This document shows positions 1 through 10,437 of a stretch of DNA of 64,000 nt, one piece after another. The stretch comes from Arenicola marina. Taxonomy: Eukaryota > Annelida > Polychaeta > Arenicolidae. The notes under the pieces were generated by a model that worked only from the letters and a program-made list of their open reading frames with translations, made no database searches and had not been told where the DNA came from. The position numbers and the translations under genes are program-made. The number at the start of each line of letters is the position of its first letter. Position 1 is the first letter of the stretch. The stretch spans positions 15,159,771 to 15,223,770 of the forward strand of contig OZ025258.1 of assembly GCA_964019135.1 (NCBI GenBank). The letters are read 5' to 3'.

Positions 1-784
1 GTAAACATGCGAGATCGCGTCGGAATCTCGTAATACATCCTTGTAATATTCTTATCCTGGATATTCCCATCCGTTTAGATTATGCTCCAATAACACAAAC
101 TACATGTGGTTCCCTGGTCGTACATTGTTATAATAGTGGTCCTGGTTACGGGCGATATCGAAATGCTGTTGAAAAGGTTATCCGTCCGGTGGCTCCACCC
201 AGCGGTGGCGATCCGAGATATACGGATCGGTCCGGTGTCACTATTTGCTAGGTATTGATGCCTACATTCGCTAAATTGATGTGTTTAGTAATATATATAT
301 GTATTTATAAATATGTATGAATAAGAAATGACATTGCCTCTACCTGTACAATGAAACAGAAGCTAACTGAACATACAATTAAACATCTTTCATTTACGAA
401 GTGGATATGTATCGCAATGTAATTCTAACAAAGCCACATCTTAACCAATAGAAGTCAACCCCATGATTTCTGGTGACGCTTCCACTTGTGTGAGGACCAA
501 AATGTTGGAAATGAATTGCTTGCAGTCGCCGCGGTAAAAGCGCCCAGGAGGTGTCGCCCTCTAGTGGCCTGAAACGGGATCAACCGGCCCTTAGTCGTCC
601 ACCGCCCACAATTTTAACTTCCGTTGATTGAGATGATGCGGCGCTCTCACACTTTAACCAAAAATTCCCAAGGGATATATTTGCCTTAACCATTTATCAT
701 TGCCTTAACATAGGCGTAGGAAACGGGGACACAATGATATCATCATATTTGTCTCGACTCGACAAGGGTTCGGTTTGTGTTTCT

Positions 785-1270
785 AACCACCTCGCCCCCC
801 CCTCCCCCACTCCCCCCCACGCCCGCCCCAACTTCGATGCGTGGTACACAGTCAGTTTTTTTTAACCCTTCCTTCCAAAACCAAAAGCTCACTGATCCAC
901 CACCATTATAAGGTGGCGGAAAGGTTAACGTTAAATTACCCAATTATAACCAACCTCAATAATCCTCATTTCTGTCTCCATCACTTACATCATTATGCAG
1001 GTCAACTTCTATTATCTTTCTCCTCTTTTCACCCATCACGTATAACACCGCTACCGTGGCCATCCCAAGGGTGGATCCAGGGGTGGGGGGGGGGGGGGGG
1101 AATCCAGGGGTGGGGGGGGGGGATCCAGGGGGTCCGCTTAAGTTTTTAGTGGACCCCCTCCCCCATTCGTAAATAAAATGGTGGATCCCCCGGTCGCAAT
1201 GTTCCGAGCCTCCCCCCCTCCCCCCCCCCCCCTCCGCAATCGCAAGTTTCAATATATCCCCCCCCCCCTT
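785..1270. repeat. Cluster of C/G homopolymer tracts
   Basis: There are interrupted poly-C runs near 785-830, poly-G runs near 1081-1128 with the short repeated phrase ATCCAGGGGTGGGG, and poly-C runs again near 1211-1268. The alternation of C-rich and G-rich arms could fold back on itself. Short frames read through this region have Gly- or Pro-rich artefact translations. Confidence 0.8.
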
Positions 1271-1784
1271 TTAAATTCCTGGATCGTCTCCTGCCACGCC
1301 CATGCAGGCCAACACGCTATAATAACGAATTAAGAGTTCTATTTATATGCGTTGAGGCCTGGTGGGAACGTGCCTGTATTTTCTCTGCCTCCCGGGATTA
1401 ACATTTAGGAAGCTGGGTGCAGGGGTAATGGGGACGGGAGGGTTGGATGGGGGGAAGGGGGGGGGGTCATATCAGTGTCAACTCTGGCGGATTGATCGCT
1501 TCCCGCAAAACTACTGAAAGCGGGCAACTGATGCAAGATGGTGTCTTAGGGGCCGCAGACACGTGTGTTAATTGGCCTCGGATGTCTCCTAAAAGTTTCC
1601 CCGATCAAAATCTGAAATGTTTGCTTTTTTTGTGGGATGATAAATCTGCACGAAGTGACTTCCCTTTTTGCAATTTGAAGCTCGTTTGAAGTTGTTTGTC
1701 AGCTGCATCCGTTTTGTTTTTGTTTCTTTTGGGTGAGGGTGAAGTGGGGGGGGGGAGTGTGACTGCCTTATGCATAGGTCTAAG

Positions 1785-1786
<2 letters not shown>

Positions 1787-1824
<38 letters not shown>
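1787..1824. repeat. (TA)n microsatellite
   Basis: About 19 uninterrupted TA dinucleotides. The run translates into alternating Ile-Tyr in both directions, which explains the open frames that cross it. Confidence 0.95.
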
Positions 1825-1828
<4 letters not shown>

Positions 1829-2011
1829 CGTTATACACGGACCTAGTTATAGTGCACGTCATTTTTAGCGAAGCGACTTGAAAATGCCCAACAATATACA
1901 ACAATATCCTCAGCCTCAGAAAGTATTATTTCAGGCTTCAGCTATGCCTTCTTATATTTAGTTACGGCAGCCTCTGTGATGTCATGCTTAGCGAAATGTC
2001 ATTACTCTAGA

Positions 2012-2372
2012 CCGCAGATCAATAGACCAATCTAGGCTGTCAATCATTCACTGACGTCACTGCGGCTTTTATCCAATCATGTGGTGCAAAAAGGCCTTCC
2101 ACGTGCGTTAGGTCGGACAAACAAGTCGGACAAACAAAGCAGCATGTCACTTTGTTGTCAGTTTCAGAGATGAGTACTTCTCACTTGTACCTACCATCAG
2201 CTATGACTGTCAATTTCATACCCACGACTGAAGAAACATGAGCAGCGTGTCACTTTGCTGTCAGTTTCAGAGATGAGTACTTCCTCACTTGTACCTACCA
2301 TCAGCTATGACTGTCAATTTCATACTCACGACCAAAGAAACATGACTCACGCGTGGGCGGGGCTTAAGGTGT
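2012..2372 (+). mobile_element. MITE with ATAGACC-type terminal repeats (diverged copy)
   Basis: The left end matches the terminal motif ATAGACCRATCCAG seen in other copies. It is followed by GGCTGTCAATCATTCACTG and a TGACGTCA-type site. The interior phrases (GTCGGACAAACAA, GTTTCAGAGATGAGTACTTC, CCATCAGCTATGACTGTC) recur at 5098-5346 and 21778-22079. The AGTTTCAGAGATGAGTACTTC segment is present twice here, so this copy holds an internal duplication. The right end GCGTGGGCGGGGCTTA is preserved. It has no coding capacity, so it is non-autonomous. Confidence 0.7.
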
Positions 2373-2520
2373 GGATGGGTCTCATTGGTCTTTGGTTCGA
2401 ATCCGGCATGTGTCTGTCATCCATTCCTTCCTTCATTATCCCGGGAGGAGCCTCGCCCCAGTTTACCCGCCTTGTGTGCACAAATTCGGCATAAAAGTTC
2501 ACTTCATCTGATATTATTAA
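2373..2520 (+). mobile_element. tRNA-derived SINE fragment
   Basis: A pol III B-box-like GGTTCGAATCC lies at about 2394-2404. The body ends in GTGTGCACAAATTCGGCATA, a tail it shares with the next element. The A box is missing, so the 5' end was probably replaced by the adjoining MITE. Confidence 0.6.
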
Positions 2521-2700
2521 AGGGAGCCTCCCTGGTGTAGTTGTTAGCGCACGATGTCATCGCTCTAGACCGCAGACCAAGTGCTCATGGGTTGGTTAAA
2601 GTCCGGGGCCTGAGGTATGTCTCATCCGTTCACATCCGTTCATCCTCATATAGCTCTTGTGTGCACAAAAATGGCTTAAAACACCAATTTGTTTCTTCAA
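2521..2700 (+). mobile_element. tRNA-derived SINE
   Basis: It begins with a tRNA-like head, with TGGTGTAGTTGTTAGCGC as the A-box region, and a weak B box around GGTTAAAGTCC. It ends with GTGTGCACAAAAATGGCTTAA, like the fragment just upstream. It is too diverged to be an intact tRNA gene. Confidence 0.6.
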
Positions 2701-3254
2701 TGGTACTGATATATGGAGGATATGAATTTTGTATTTGTATTAAAGCAATGGTCACATGAATGATAAGTGGATCTCCCAAACACCGGATTTTATCAAATTG
2801 GAGTTTGTGGACCTCGGTTGCCTTCCATAAAGCTACCTATCGTATTTCAATAATATTCAAAAACATGTAATTCAATAACTTTATACTTTCTTATAATATA
2901 AGTACTTCCGTAAGCCGTCCAGCGTTCACGGTCAACGTTCGAAGGAGCCAGGCCTACGAGAGCGACACCCCTTACTCTTTTCTCGAAAAGAAAAGGGCGT
3001 GGGGCATTTAGCTCCTAGCGTTACAACCATGAATAATGAGCATCTCTGGGCTCGAATGTCGAACCCTTGCTGACAAGCGTCATGACTGATCTGGTAGGAT
3101 GTGGATGGGGGGGGGGGGGTAATGGTAGCCTACTGGTAAAAAATGTGAGTCAATTTACCGTTTTTTTGTGACGCCTGATGTGATGATCAATAGCAAGAGT
3201 GATCTGAATCGGTATATATATGATATATAGGTTGATAATATCAACACATCCCTA
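2701..3254. other. No gene seen
   Basis: AT-rich non-coding DNA with a G tract near 3107-3118 and a short palindromic TATATATGATATATA near 3215. No exon-like open frame with family resemblance was found. Confidence 0.5.
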
Positions 3255-3455
3255 TTGCTCGCACTGAGTGCTCTGGCCGCCTGAGAGCCTAACGGCACGT
3301 GGATCGGTTGTTCGATCCCATGTCCTTTTTCGCAAAGAGATGGGGGTTACCTCCGGGGACATAGCTCCACTCCTCCCTTCCTTCTCTCATTGAGGCGATA
3401 TGACCAAAAGTGGTTAAGAACATCCTGAATATACAACCAACCAACTTACAACAAG
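3255..3455 (+). mobile_element. SINE with conserved GCAAAGAG..GGGGGTTAC core
   Basis: It has a tRNA-like promoter with a B box around GGTTGTTCGATCCC. The central block TTCGCAAAGAGATGGGGGTTAC is followed by GACATAGCTCC, and the tail is ATGACC..AAGTGGTTAAGAAC ending in the short repeat AACCAACCAAC. The same core occurs at 4345-4545, 12053-12255, 49690-49850 and 61498-61680. Confidence 0.7.
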
Positions 3456-4090
3456 AGCGACTACTCTTCGTTGTGGCTGTTGGTTTTAGTTCCTCTTTAT
3501 GTAACTTTACTGTTTCTGACCATCAGTACTGTCCTGACACAGACTCACGGACTGCGAAGGATAGGGAGTGAGGAGGGAGGGATGGCGGGCCAGGTCATGG
3601 GGGGGTCCACAGACTCACAGTCTCACTTTACATTGGAACTAGCGAGATCGTCGTAATGATGTAATGACACCGCGTCTCCCTAGGTGGCAGCACCGGTCGA
3701 TTACCCGGATATAGTGGTCATGGGAACGCCAATATACGTTTGTCGGCCGCTATTAATAGTTAGAAACTGAAGCGATTCCTGGATGGGGTCTAGGGTACCT
3801 AGAGTTCGGGGTTAAGGGGGCTGAGCGTGAGACTGTGGGTGGCAATGAGGGTCTTGTCGGTTGGGAGTGGGGGGGGGGGGGAGGGAGAGGAGAGAGGGCA
3901 AGAGACGGGGTGAAGAGAAACGGAGGGCGGAAGGGCGAGGACGGGCTGGAGTGATGGAGGGCGGGCGGGAAGGAGGGCTGGAGTAAAGGAGAAAGGGAGG
4001 GCGGGACGGTCGATGGGGGTCCATGTTGCTGGCTGTCAGTTGCGATGACACTGGTAGCTTTGATAAATTATCGTCCGTTCCCCGCTGACC
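3456..4090. other. Non-coding, purine-rich toward the gap
   Basis: No gene seen. From about 3868 to 4015 the plus strand is a GGA/GGGAG-rich minisatellite-like tract (for example GAAGGAGGGCTGGAGTAAAG). Such tracts are difficult to sequence and may have contributed to the break in assembly that follows. Confidence 0.6.
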
Positions 4091-4290
4091 NNNNNNNNNN
4101 NNNNNNNNNNNNNNNNNNNNNNNNNNNNNNNNNNNNNNNNNNNNNNNNNNNNNNNNNNNNNNNNNNNNNNNNNNNNNNNNNNNNNNNNNNNNNNNNNNNN
4201 NNNNNNNNNNNNNNNNNNNNNNNNNNNNNNNNNNNNNNNNNNNNNNNNNNNNNNNNNNNNNNNNNNNNNNNNNNNNNNNNNNNNNNNNNN
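4091..4290. other. Assembly gap (200 N)
   Basis: Exactly 200 N. A round number like this is normally a scaffolding placeholder, not a measured size. The first base after the gap is already inside a sequence that recurs at 22012 and 39556, so the gap sits at the visible left edge of the tandem array. Confidence 0.98.
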
Positions 4291-4359
4291 CTCACGAATG
4301 AGGCAAAAGGACACAAGCGTGGGCGGGGCTTATTGTCGGAACCTGGATCGGTCTATTGT
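4291..4359 (+). mobile_element. MITE right end, truncated by the gap
   Basis: It contains GCGTGGGCGGGGCTTATTG and ends in CTGGATCGGTCTATTG, which is the right terminal repeat of the ATAGACC MITE. The complete homologues are 21778-22079 and 39322-39623. Confidence 0.8.
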
Positions 4360-4545
4360 CGAGTGTGCTCTGCTAGACAAACCCAATCTGCCGGTGCGCA
4401 GTTTGAATCCCTCCTGTGCAATTTCCCATTGTCTTTCTTCGCAAAGAGTAGGGGGTTACTCCCGGAGACATGGCTCCTCTCTACCTCGACCCTTTCCATG
4501 TCGCGGTATGACCTACAGAGGTTAATCTGTTTAATGTGAACCAAC
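4345..4545 (+). mobile_element. SINE with GCAAAGAG core
   Basis: The tRNA-like head carries GTGCTCTGCTAGACAAACCC and a B box around GTTTGAATCCC. The core TTCGCAAAGAGTAGGGGGTTAC follows, then a tail near GACCTACAGAGGTTAATCTG. Copies are at about 22065-22265 and 39610-39810. Confidence 0.75.
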
Positions 4546-4594
4546 TGGATTGTGAAGCAGACCCAGGGGAGTCTCCATGTACAAGGAGAAAGAA

Positions 4595-4795
4595 TTCCAG
4601 CATACTCCGACACTAAGCCCCGCCCATGCTTTTTCGTTAATCGTGAGTATGAAATTGACAATAGCTGATGGTAGGTACAAGTGAGAAGTACTCCTCTCTG
4701 AAACTGACATGCTGATTTGTTTGTCCCACTTGTTTGTCCGATATAACGCACGTGGAAGACCTTTTTTTGTCACATGATTGGATAATCACCGTCTG
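4595..4795 (-). mobile_element. MITE, inverted partial copy
   Basis: On the minus strand this is the same ATAGACC MITE, running from the CCAATC-flanked side to GGCGGGGCTTAGTGTCGGAG. The outer ATAGACC ends are not preserved. Copies are in units 2 and 3 at about 22315-22515 and 39860-40060. Confidence 0.7.
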
Positions 4796-4799
4796 CCAT

Positions 4800-5097
4800 A
4801 CCCTTCACGATCGTGACACACGAAGTGTTCATGTCGCATGTTAAGCCATCTCACGGCCATGACAAACCTAGGGCACACACTGTCGGCCACTTTCGTTCAC
4901 GACCATTGCAAACCCGGCCTTCACATCGGGAAAACATGCTCATTGGATTGTCACCTGGCATCTAGCCCAGAACCCTATAGGCTGTGTGTGGGCTCTCATT
5001 CTATACCCAAATTCTATAGTAAAATTTTTTTTAAAAATGTGTACAACTTCGTGCAATATAAAATGGTGGAATGTTGTCCATCTTGTGCCAGTAGGCA
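4800..5097. other. Non-coding
   Basis: No gene seen. A short A/T tract near 5025-5036 (AAAATTTTTTTTAAAAATG) varies by a base or two between the three units, as expected for slippage. Confidence 0.5.
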
Positions 5098-5346
5098 ATA
5101 GACCAATCCAGACTCCGACACTAAGCCCCGCCCACGCTTGAGTCCTTTTTCCTTACTCATGAGTATGACATTGACAATCATAGGTAATGGTGTGTACAAG
5201 TGAGAAGTACTCATCTCTGAAACTGACAAGGAAGTAACTAGATTTGTTTGTCCGACATAACGCACGTGGAAGACCTTTTTTCACCACAAGATTGGATAAA
5301 AGCAACAGTGACGTCAGTGGATGATTGACAGCCTGAATCGGTCTAT
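5098..5346 (-). mobile_element. MITE, complete copy with terminal inverted repeats
   Basis: It starts ATAGACCAATCCAG and ends CTGAATCGGTCTAT, which are inverted copies of each other with two mismatches. Length is about 249 bp with no coding potential. The interior carries CTCATCTCTGAAACTGAC, TTTGTTTGTCCGACATAACG and GTGACGTCA in the same order as the other copies. Transposase source and superfamily are not determinable here. Copies: 22818-23066 and 40363-40611. Confidence 0.8.
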
Positions 5347-5479
5347 TATGGCTCCTTTGAAAGATTTCAATAACTTTGAAATCAGTAATTTTTCCTAAGA
5401 ACGTACTGGTAACTTATTGAAACTAATTATGAAAATTATAAGCAATTCAATTTGTCATGTGAAGTTGATTTTTTCCGAC

Positions 5480-6080
5480 AGAATGAAATATGGCTATGAT
5501 TCTTCAAACATAGTCATGGGTTCATGGCTACCTACTTGACGATGTTATCATGGTCACTATATTTGACCGGGATAGCGAAGGCAGCAAACAATATATTGGT
5601 TTGTGCTCTTTTCTGCACCAGCTGCAGGGGTAGATCCAGAATATATGGATAGGGGAGCCGGTATCTGGTATCTGGATCCGATCAGGGTCGGATCCAGATA
5701 TGCTGGATAGGGGGGCCGGTTTCGGTTTTTATATGTTAAATGATATAAAGTTCGGAACTAAAAGGGGGGGCCTGGCCGGGTCGGCCCCCCTTGGATCCGC
5801 CCCTGATTTGACCCACATTTTGGTATATTAATTTAACCATGGACTAGCAGCGGATAACCTATATCATAAAACTGGGTAGATCGAGAAGGAAATTAAACAT
5901 AAAAGGAGTTAGAAACTAGGATGCAGGTCGATTTTCTATGTTAGGGGCAACCTTTTATCCGCATAGCTGACGAAGTACCCTGGCCAGATAGTGGGTGAGT
6001 TCGGGTAGTTCACCCAGAGGAGGATCACGAGGATTTCCAACATGGCGTCCAGGCTCAACAATACGTAATATATATATCAA
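5480..6080. repeat. Dispersed repeat block (inverted copy at 48940-49600)
   Basis: The block runs from GGCTATGATTCTTCAAAC through ACTGGGTAGATCGAGAAGG and GGATCACGAGGATTTCCAA to AACAATACGTAATATATA. The same landmarks appear in opposite orientation and opposite order at 48940-49600. It encloses the MITE at 5625-5805. No coding frame was found. Unit copies lie at about 23200-23800 and 40744-41344. Confidence 0.75.
5625..5805. mobile_element. hAT-like MITE with CAGGGGYGGATCCAG ends
   Basis: It starts CAGGGGTAGATCCAG and ends TTGGATCCGCCCCTG, a near-perfect terminal inverted repeat of the CAGGG type known from hAT elements. Internally the motif GGATCCAGATATGCTGGAT recurs, suggesting nested insertion or partial duplication. 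No clear 8-bp target duplication was seen, so the hAT label is tentative. Confidence 0.6.
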
Positions 6081-7611
6081 GTGGTATATCGGCCCGCAAA
6101 AAAATCTGGAAATAATATTATAACAACTAGAATAAAATAATCCGTATCCGTTTATTGATTTTATGGTACTGTTTAACGATCTTCATGAATTGTGCAGTTC
6201 AGCAAGTGCAGCATTCACGCGGACCGCAGATTTTGTGTTCGGTTTATCTTGATCCGCACACTGGCGGAGAGTGTGAGTGCGCATGCTCCAAATATCCGCT
6301 CTTAGTTTCATGAAACAACAAACACAGTTTATTCGAGATATAATGATTTTTTTTTATTTACATGAAATACATCTAAGTATTTGTTTGGCCAACTGGGCAT
6401 AGAATCTTACTCACTTACTACACTGTACGGCAGCTAGATTCTGTAGAGTTAATTTGGGGCCGTAATGCCCCAGAAAGTGACGAATACCTGTACCGTCTGG
6501 CAGCTGGACACAGCACAGTTGCTGTGCCGATTATGTAGGTTTCCCACGTGCCTTTTTGTCGGACAAAGAAGTGGGACAAACAAATCAGCATTTCACTTTC
6601 GTGTCAGTTTCAGAGAAAAGAACTTCTCACTTGTACCTACCATCAGCTATTGTCAATTTTTGTCAATATAAACATCAATATTGATATATTACATACCAAA
6701 AGTTCGTCTTAATGGTAATACATATATGTTAATATGTCATCTTCGACACACACCAATTTTAAACTCAAACATGTCACAATTTACTAAGATTAAGAGGAAC
6801 ATTCAGCAGGGTAACTGCTAAGGTACTATACGCTCCCTTCTTTTAATTCGTCGCTATATATATGAGTTAGCATATTGTTGGCCCCCGACACATTCTCCGA
6901 AATAGCGGCATGGCAAGTAGTGGTGATCGCACTGATCATAACGTTCCACTGCATGACCTCATCATGAAGACAGGTGGGCAGAGGGTCAACCTGGCCTCGT
7001 GAGACCCACTCCGTTCCTCCGTTGGGTCTCGGTTCCAGCCTGTATTTCCCAAGGGGATTTTCAAAACGAATAGGCGCATTTGGGAATTCTAAATTATCTG
7101 CATGCAGATTGGGGCTAAATATCACATTTTTGCATGGATTAGTCTTTTAGCTATTAAATTCCTCCCAACAATCTAAAAAGTTTTCGCTTCTTAACTGTGT
7201 TTGCAAAAAAGGTTTTACGGAACACCGATGTCCGATCCGTGCGCCATATTTGTTTTTATAATAATAATAATAATGTCCAAGGATATGCATCACAAGTAAA
7301 CAAACATATATTACATAGACGCTGTCGGGCGCGCACTTTAAAGTTAACGACAACAGCAGCGCCCTCTGTCACACAGAATTCACGGTTACACAGTTTGGGA
7401 ACCAGGCTACAGGCTGGACCCGAGACCCAACTGAGTGCGTGCGATAACACCGTCATAACGTATGCATGTATAGGATGCTGGCCAGCAAAATAGTGTTCAT
7501 AACAAGATATAAATAGCACAGAGTAGATTAATCACGGGAATTAGCTTGCACAGTTACTAACCATATTAACATAAGTGGAATGCCAATAATTGCACGCCCA
7601 TATCATTTTGG
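6081..7611. other. 3' flank of psi-A
   Basis: No gene seen. Positions 6545-6655 hold a partial ATAGACC MITE interior (GTCGGACAAAGAAGTGGGAC, GTACCTACCATCAGCTATTG). From about 6660 to 7610 the sequence is homologous, in inverse orientation, to the region downstream of gene C (about 19500-21070). psi-A and C therefore share flanks as well as exons. A (TAA)n run lies near 7259-7273. Confidence 0.6.
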
Positions 7612-7623
7612 TTTATTGCCTTT

Positions 7624-7809
7624 TTATATCGCTAATATATCTAATGGTAAAATTAACACATCACATACCATATAGGCTGACATACCACAAGGTATCAAAC
7701 TCTCACGCTGCCAGACAAAAAAATCTACTTCTTCTTGAAAATATGAATTTACTTTCCGCCTGATCATATCGCCTTGGTCTTCCGTAGCCACTATACGGTA
7801 GTCCTCCAT
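7624..7809 (-). other. Downstream ORF in the 3' region of psi-A (61 codons)
   Basis: An open frame beginning MEDYRIVATED lies about 40 nt after the sulfotransferase stop and before the AATAAA. It is homologous to the frame after gene C (19287-19496). Relative to that frame it lacks 1 nt and then 17 nt, together 18 nt. The reading frame is therefore restored and the shared block VWQRESLIPCGMSAYM is kept. No family is recognised. It is more likely 3' UTR than a protein gene. Confidence 0.3.
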
Positions 7810-8959
7810 ACTTTTACGCTTAGCTCGACATCAAAACTATGTGACCTTCTCAAATCTTGTACTGAATCGTTAAGCCGATAGGTTGCAGCTCAGCTTCACA
7901 ACGGTCGTCAACAAACTGACTCTGTTCTGTGGAGAAATAGTTCTGCCAGTCACCGATGAAACCTTTCCGCACGAAGTGAGATACTGTTGTGTCGAACACG
8001 GGGAAATTTTTATAATTAGTCATGGGATTTGCTTTCATGCTGTCAAAGCATGTTTCGCGTTGTATAACCGAGATGACATCATCAGACAACGGCGTTCCAT
8101 ACAGGGTCGCCACCTGGCGAATGACAGCGGCGCTATTCGTAATAGCGTCTTCGTATTTCACCACGAAGACATTCAAGTTATCCTTCAACTCCCACCATGT
8201 TTTACACCTAACCCTCGTCCCAGGTTCCGCGGAAAGGGCCGTACAGTGTGTTCATCTTGAAGCAATGGTAAAAAGACAAGAGAACGTCTTTGGGGTTTCG
8301 CATGGTGACAACGACCTTGACCTTGTTTGCCAGCACCTGTCGTCTGAAGTAAGTGGCGGGAAGATGGGACTTGAGGACTCGTGGTGGTGATACGCTGGCA
8401 AGAAGATCCAACACAGGAGCTCCGACCGGAGGGTAGAAGTTTTTCACAAAGTGTGTTCGTCGATACAGGGGACTTGCCCGTGGTGTCTCCTCCGTGCATT
8501 ACCAAATCAGCCGTTTCTTGCATCCACGAAGTTCCTTAATTAGAAGATACAATAAACAATTTTATGTAGTTATGGTACATAATTGGTATGCGACATTGCT
8601 CCGGTGACAAAGTGTGATTCTTTTTACCACAACATTAACATTTCGCATTTAAATAAGTTCAAATATTAATGCTTGCATCGAGAGCGTTATGACAACATTA
8701 CATCCGTCCGCTTGTTAATGTTACATCGGAATCTTTCGTTTAACGTTAGAATACAATTTAAAAACAAACCGGAAGAAACAATTAACAACATATTGAAATG
8801 AAAGAATAAAAATAATGGAGAAACAATTTTGGAGAGCTTGTGAGTAATATAACCAATCTAACCATGATACAACGTTACACTAACCTTTACAGGCTATCAG
8901 GGATGTATCGATCAATCAGATGCTTAAGGCGGAGAAGTTATGACATGTTTTGATGACCG

Positions 8960-9125
8960 TAAAAGCGCTCGGGGAGGGGGCTGATCCAGAAATTTGAAAA
9001 AGAGGGGGTTCAAACTTGCCACCGAGGGGTTGTCCGCGCCCCCTCAGATAGCGTTCTTCCTCAAAAAGCGGCGGGGGAGCGAACCCCCCACCCCCACCTG
9101 AATCCCCCCTTGCAATTGTCGGGTT
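8960..9125. mobile_element. GGATCCAG-type MITE remnant in the psi-A intron
   Basis: A left-end-like GGGGGCTGATCCAGAAATTT, a GC-rich interior and a right side reading CACCTGAATCCCCCCTTGC occupy the same intronic place as the G-rich insert in gene C (about 17975-18012) and the element at 57704-57836. The ends are too eroded for a confident superfamily call. Confidence 0.45.
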
Positions 9126-9359
9126 TAATGGCATGGATATTTCGAGCAAGCGCACTCACTCGAAACCCTTTCTCCTTCTGTTCGTTTTGTTGTTACATCA
9201 TAAATGTATCCCACGCCATTTTGAAACCGGAAACATATGAATCGACGCGTGCGCTTGAAGGCGGGCGAACTGTGGAAACCGGTTCTAAAAATGGTTTCCG
9301 TTTCTTGCTGGTTTCATGTAAATCAAACCCACCCTTTATATTCCCAGTCAGATGTGGGG

Positions 9360-10396
9360 GGGGGGGGTCATAGTTTAAGGCAGCTCACGTATGACTTTGA
9401 CCTTGATCGATGAATCATAGAGCTCGACAAACGTATGACCCTAAATTAATCAAAAAGATGCTTTGACAATATAACTTGCGAAGTCGTCTGTTCAAAAACG
9501 CCCAATTACTGTAAAATACGGCACAATATTGTAAGTGATAAGTGATATCGATTTTCGAATAGCTATTCTGTCAAATTTGTTAGTACATATATAGTCTATA
9601 TATATGTGGATATCACATTGCCTTCTGATGTCCTGGCGATTCTTAGCTGTGTCGAATAAAGTGTTCGAGCCACGATTTTGTCTTGCTCAGAGTTAACTTG
9701 GTTTAGGGAAGATAAACAAATAACAATTTGTGTTAATGGTTGTTTACATTTTTTATTCCACGATATCACTATAATGCGTTCGTCAAAATAGCAAAAGTGA
9801 GATCTGGCGGGTTTATTTCTGGGAGCATTGCATCTGAGCGTTATTTGAAATTTCCCTAATGATGTCATTGGCTGGTTGGGCTTTGATGCAGTGCGTAGAC
9901 ATCTGTGGTCGAGTGCGTGTATTGTTTTAATGGTTCAGTGCGTTTCGTTGAGTTCAAGCCAATGAGCAGAGAGAATCTGTCTCAATATAAAAGCACATGC
10001 GTTTCTATTCCCCTTTGACGTCACTTTCCTTGCTCGCAGAAGTTGGTGCGAAAACCAGTGGAAAAAGTACGCTCTTCTACCACTTGGGGCGTTACAGCTC
10101 GATAATATCAGCGTGGAAACACAGGAGATTAATATGAGCTTCAGTTGCTTTGGCGTGGCACTAAGACTCTAAAAGCTGCGATGTAGGCCTACATGTAGGC
10201 TAATCTCTGACGAACGTGTTAACAGTCGCAATAAGCCTGCTTAAAATTGCATATCAAGCTGACCGTTGCAACGGATGCACCAAAATAAACTTTGTATACT
10301 TCAGTGTCTAAATAGGTGTCTGTAGCAAGTGAAATGTTGCTCGATGTGTCAAACGATCAAGAGATGCGGGAAAACGGCCATTTAGACCTGATTCGC
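9360..10396. other. psi-A intron interior
   Basis: No exon seen. A poly-G run lies at 9355-9367, varying in length between units. A 90-codon minus-strand frame at 9596-9868 has no recognisable motif. Near 9940-10070 there is a CCAAT-like box, a TATAAAAGC and a TGACGTCA, which together look promoter-like, but no transcript product can be assigned. Confidence 0.4.
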
Positions 10397-10437
10397 CGCC
10401 CCCTCCCCCCCCCCCCCCCCACCCCGCCACCCTAAGT
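10397..10437. repeat. Poly-C tract in the psi-A intron
   Basis: An interrupted C run whose length differs among the three units (28115-28153 and 45664-45694 are the counterparts). It is one of the few places where units 1-3 differ in this stretch. Confidence 0.85.

Larger units (their letters stand above)
1..2015. other. Non-coding flank left of the array
   Basis: No convincing coding exon is visible on either strand. The open frames are short, low in complexity and driven by C-rich, G-rich or TA-rich tracts. The first 700 bases are AT-rich and unremarkable, with a TATATATATG stretch near 290. Homopolymer and (TA)n tracts are listed separately. Nothing here resembles the repeat unit that starts after the gap. 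Confidence 0.6.

Noticed and set aside
2394..2404. B-box GGTTCGAATCC as part of a true tRNA gene
   Set aside because: No cloverleaf can be formed with the surrounding bases; it belongs to a SINE.
4045..4539. Long frame running through the N gap
   Set aside because: Its length comes from unknown bases and a SINE; there is no protein evidence.
7256..7519. 87-codon minus frame in the psi-A flank (LFISCYEHYFAGQHPIHAYV), with relatives after genes C and B
   Set aside because: The frame is shared because the flanks are recent duplicates; it changes frame or ends differently in the B copies and shows no known domain.
9596..9868. 90-codon minus frame in the psi-A intron
   Set aside because: No motif or splice context; identical in units only because the units are near-identical.
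9620..10100. Possible LTR (AATAAA, TATAAAAGC and TGACGTCA near each other)
   Set aside because: No second LTR, primer-binding site, polypurine tract or gag-pol remnant nearby.
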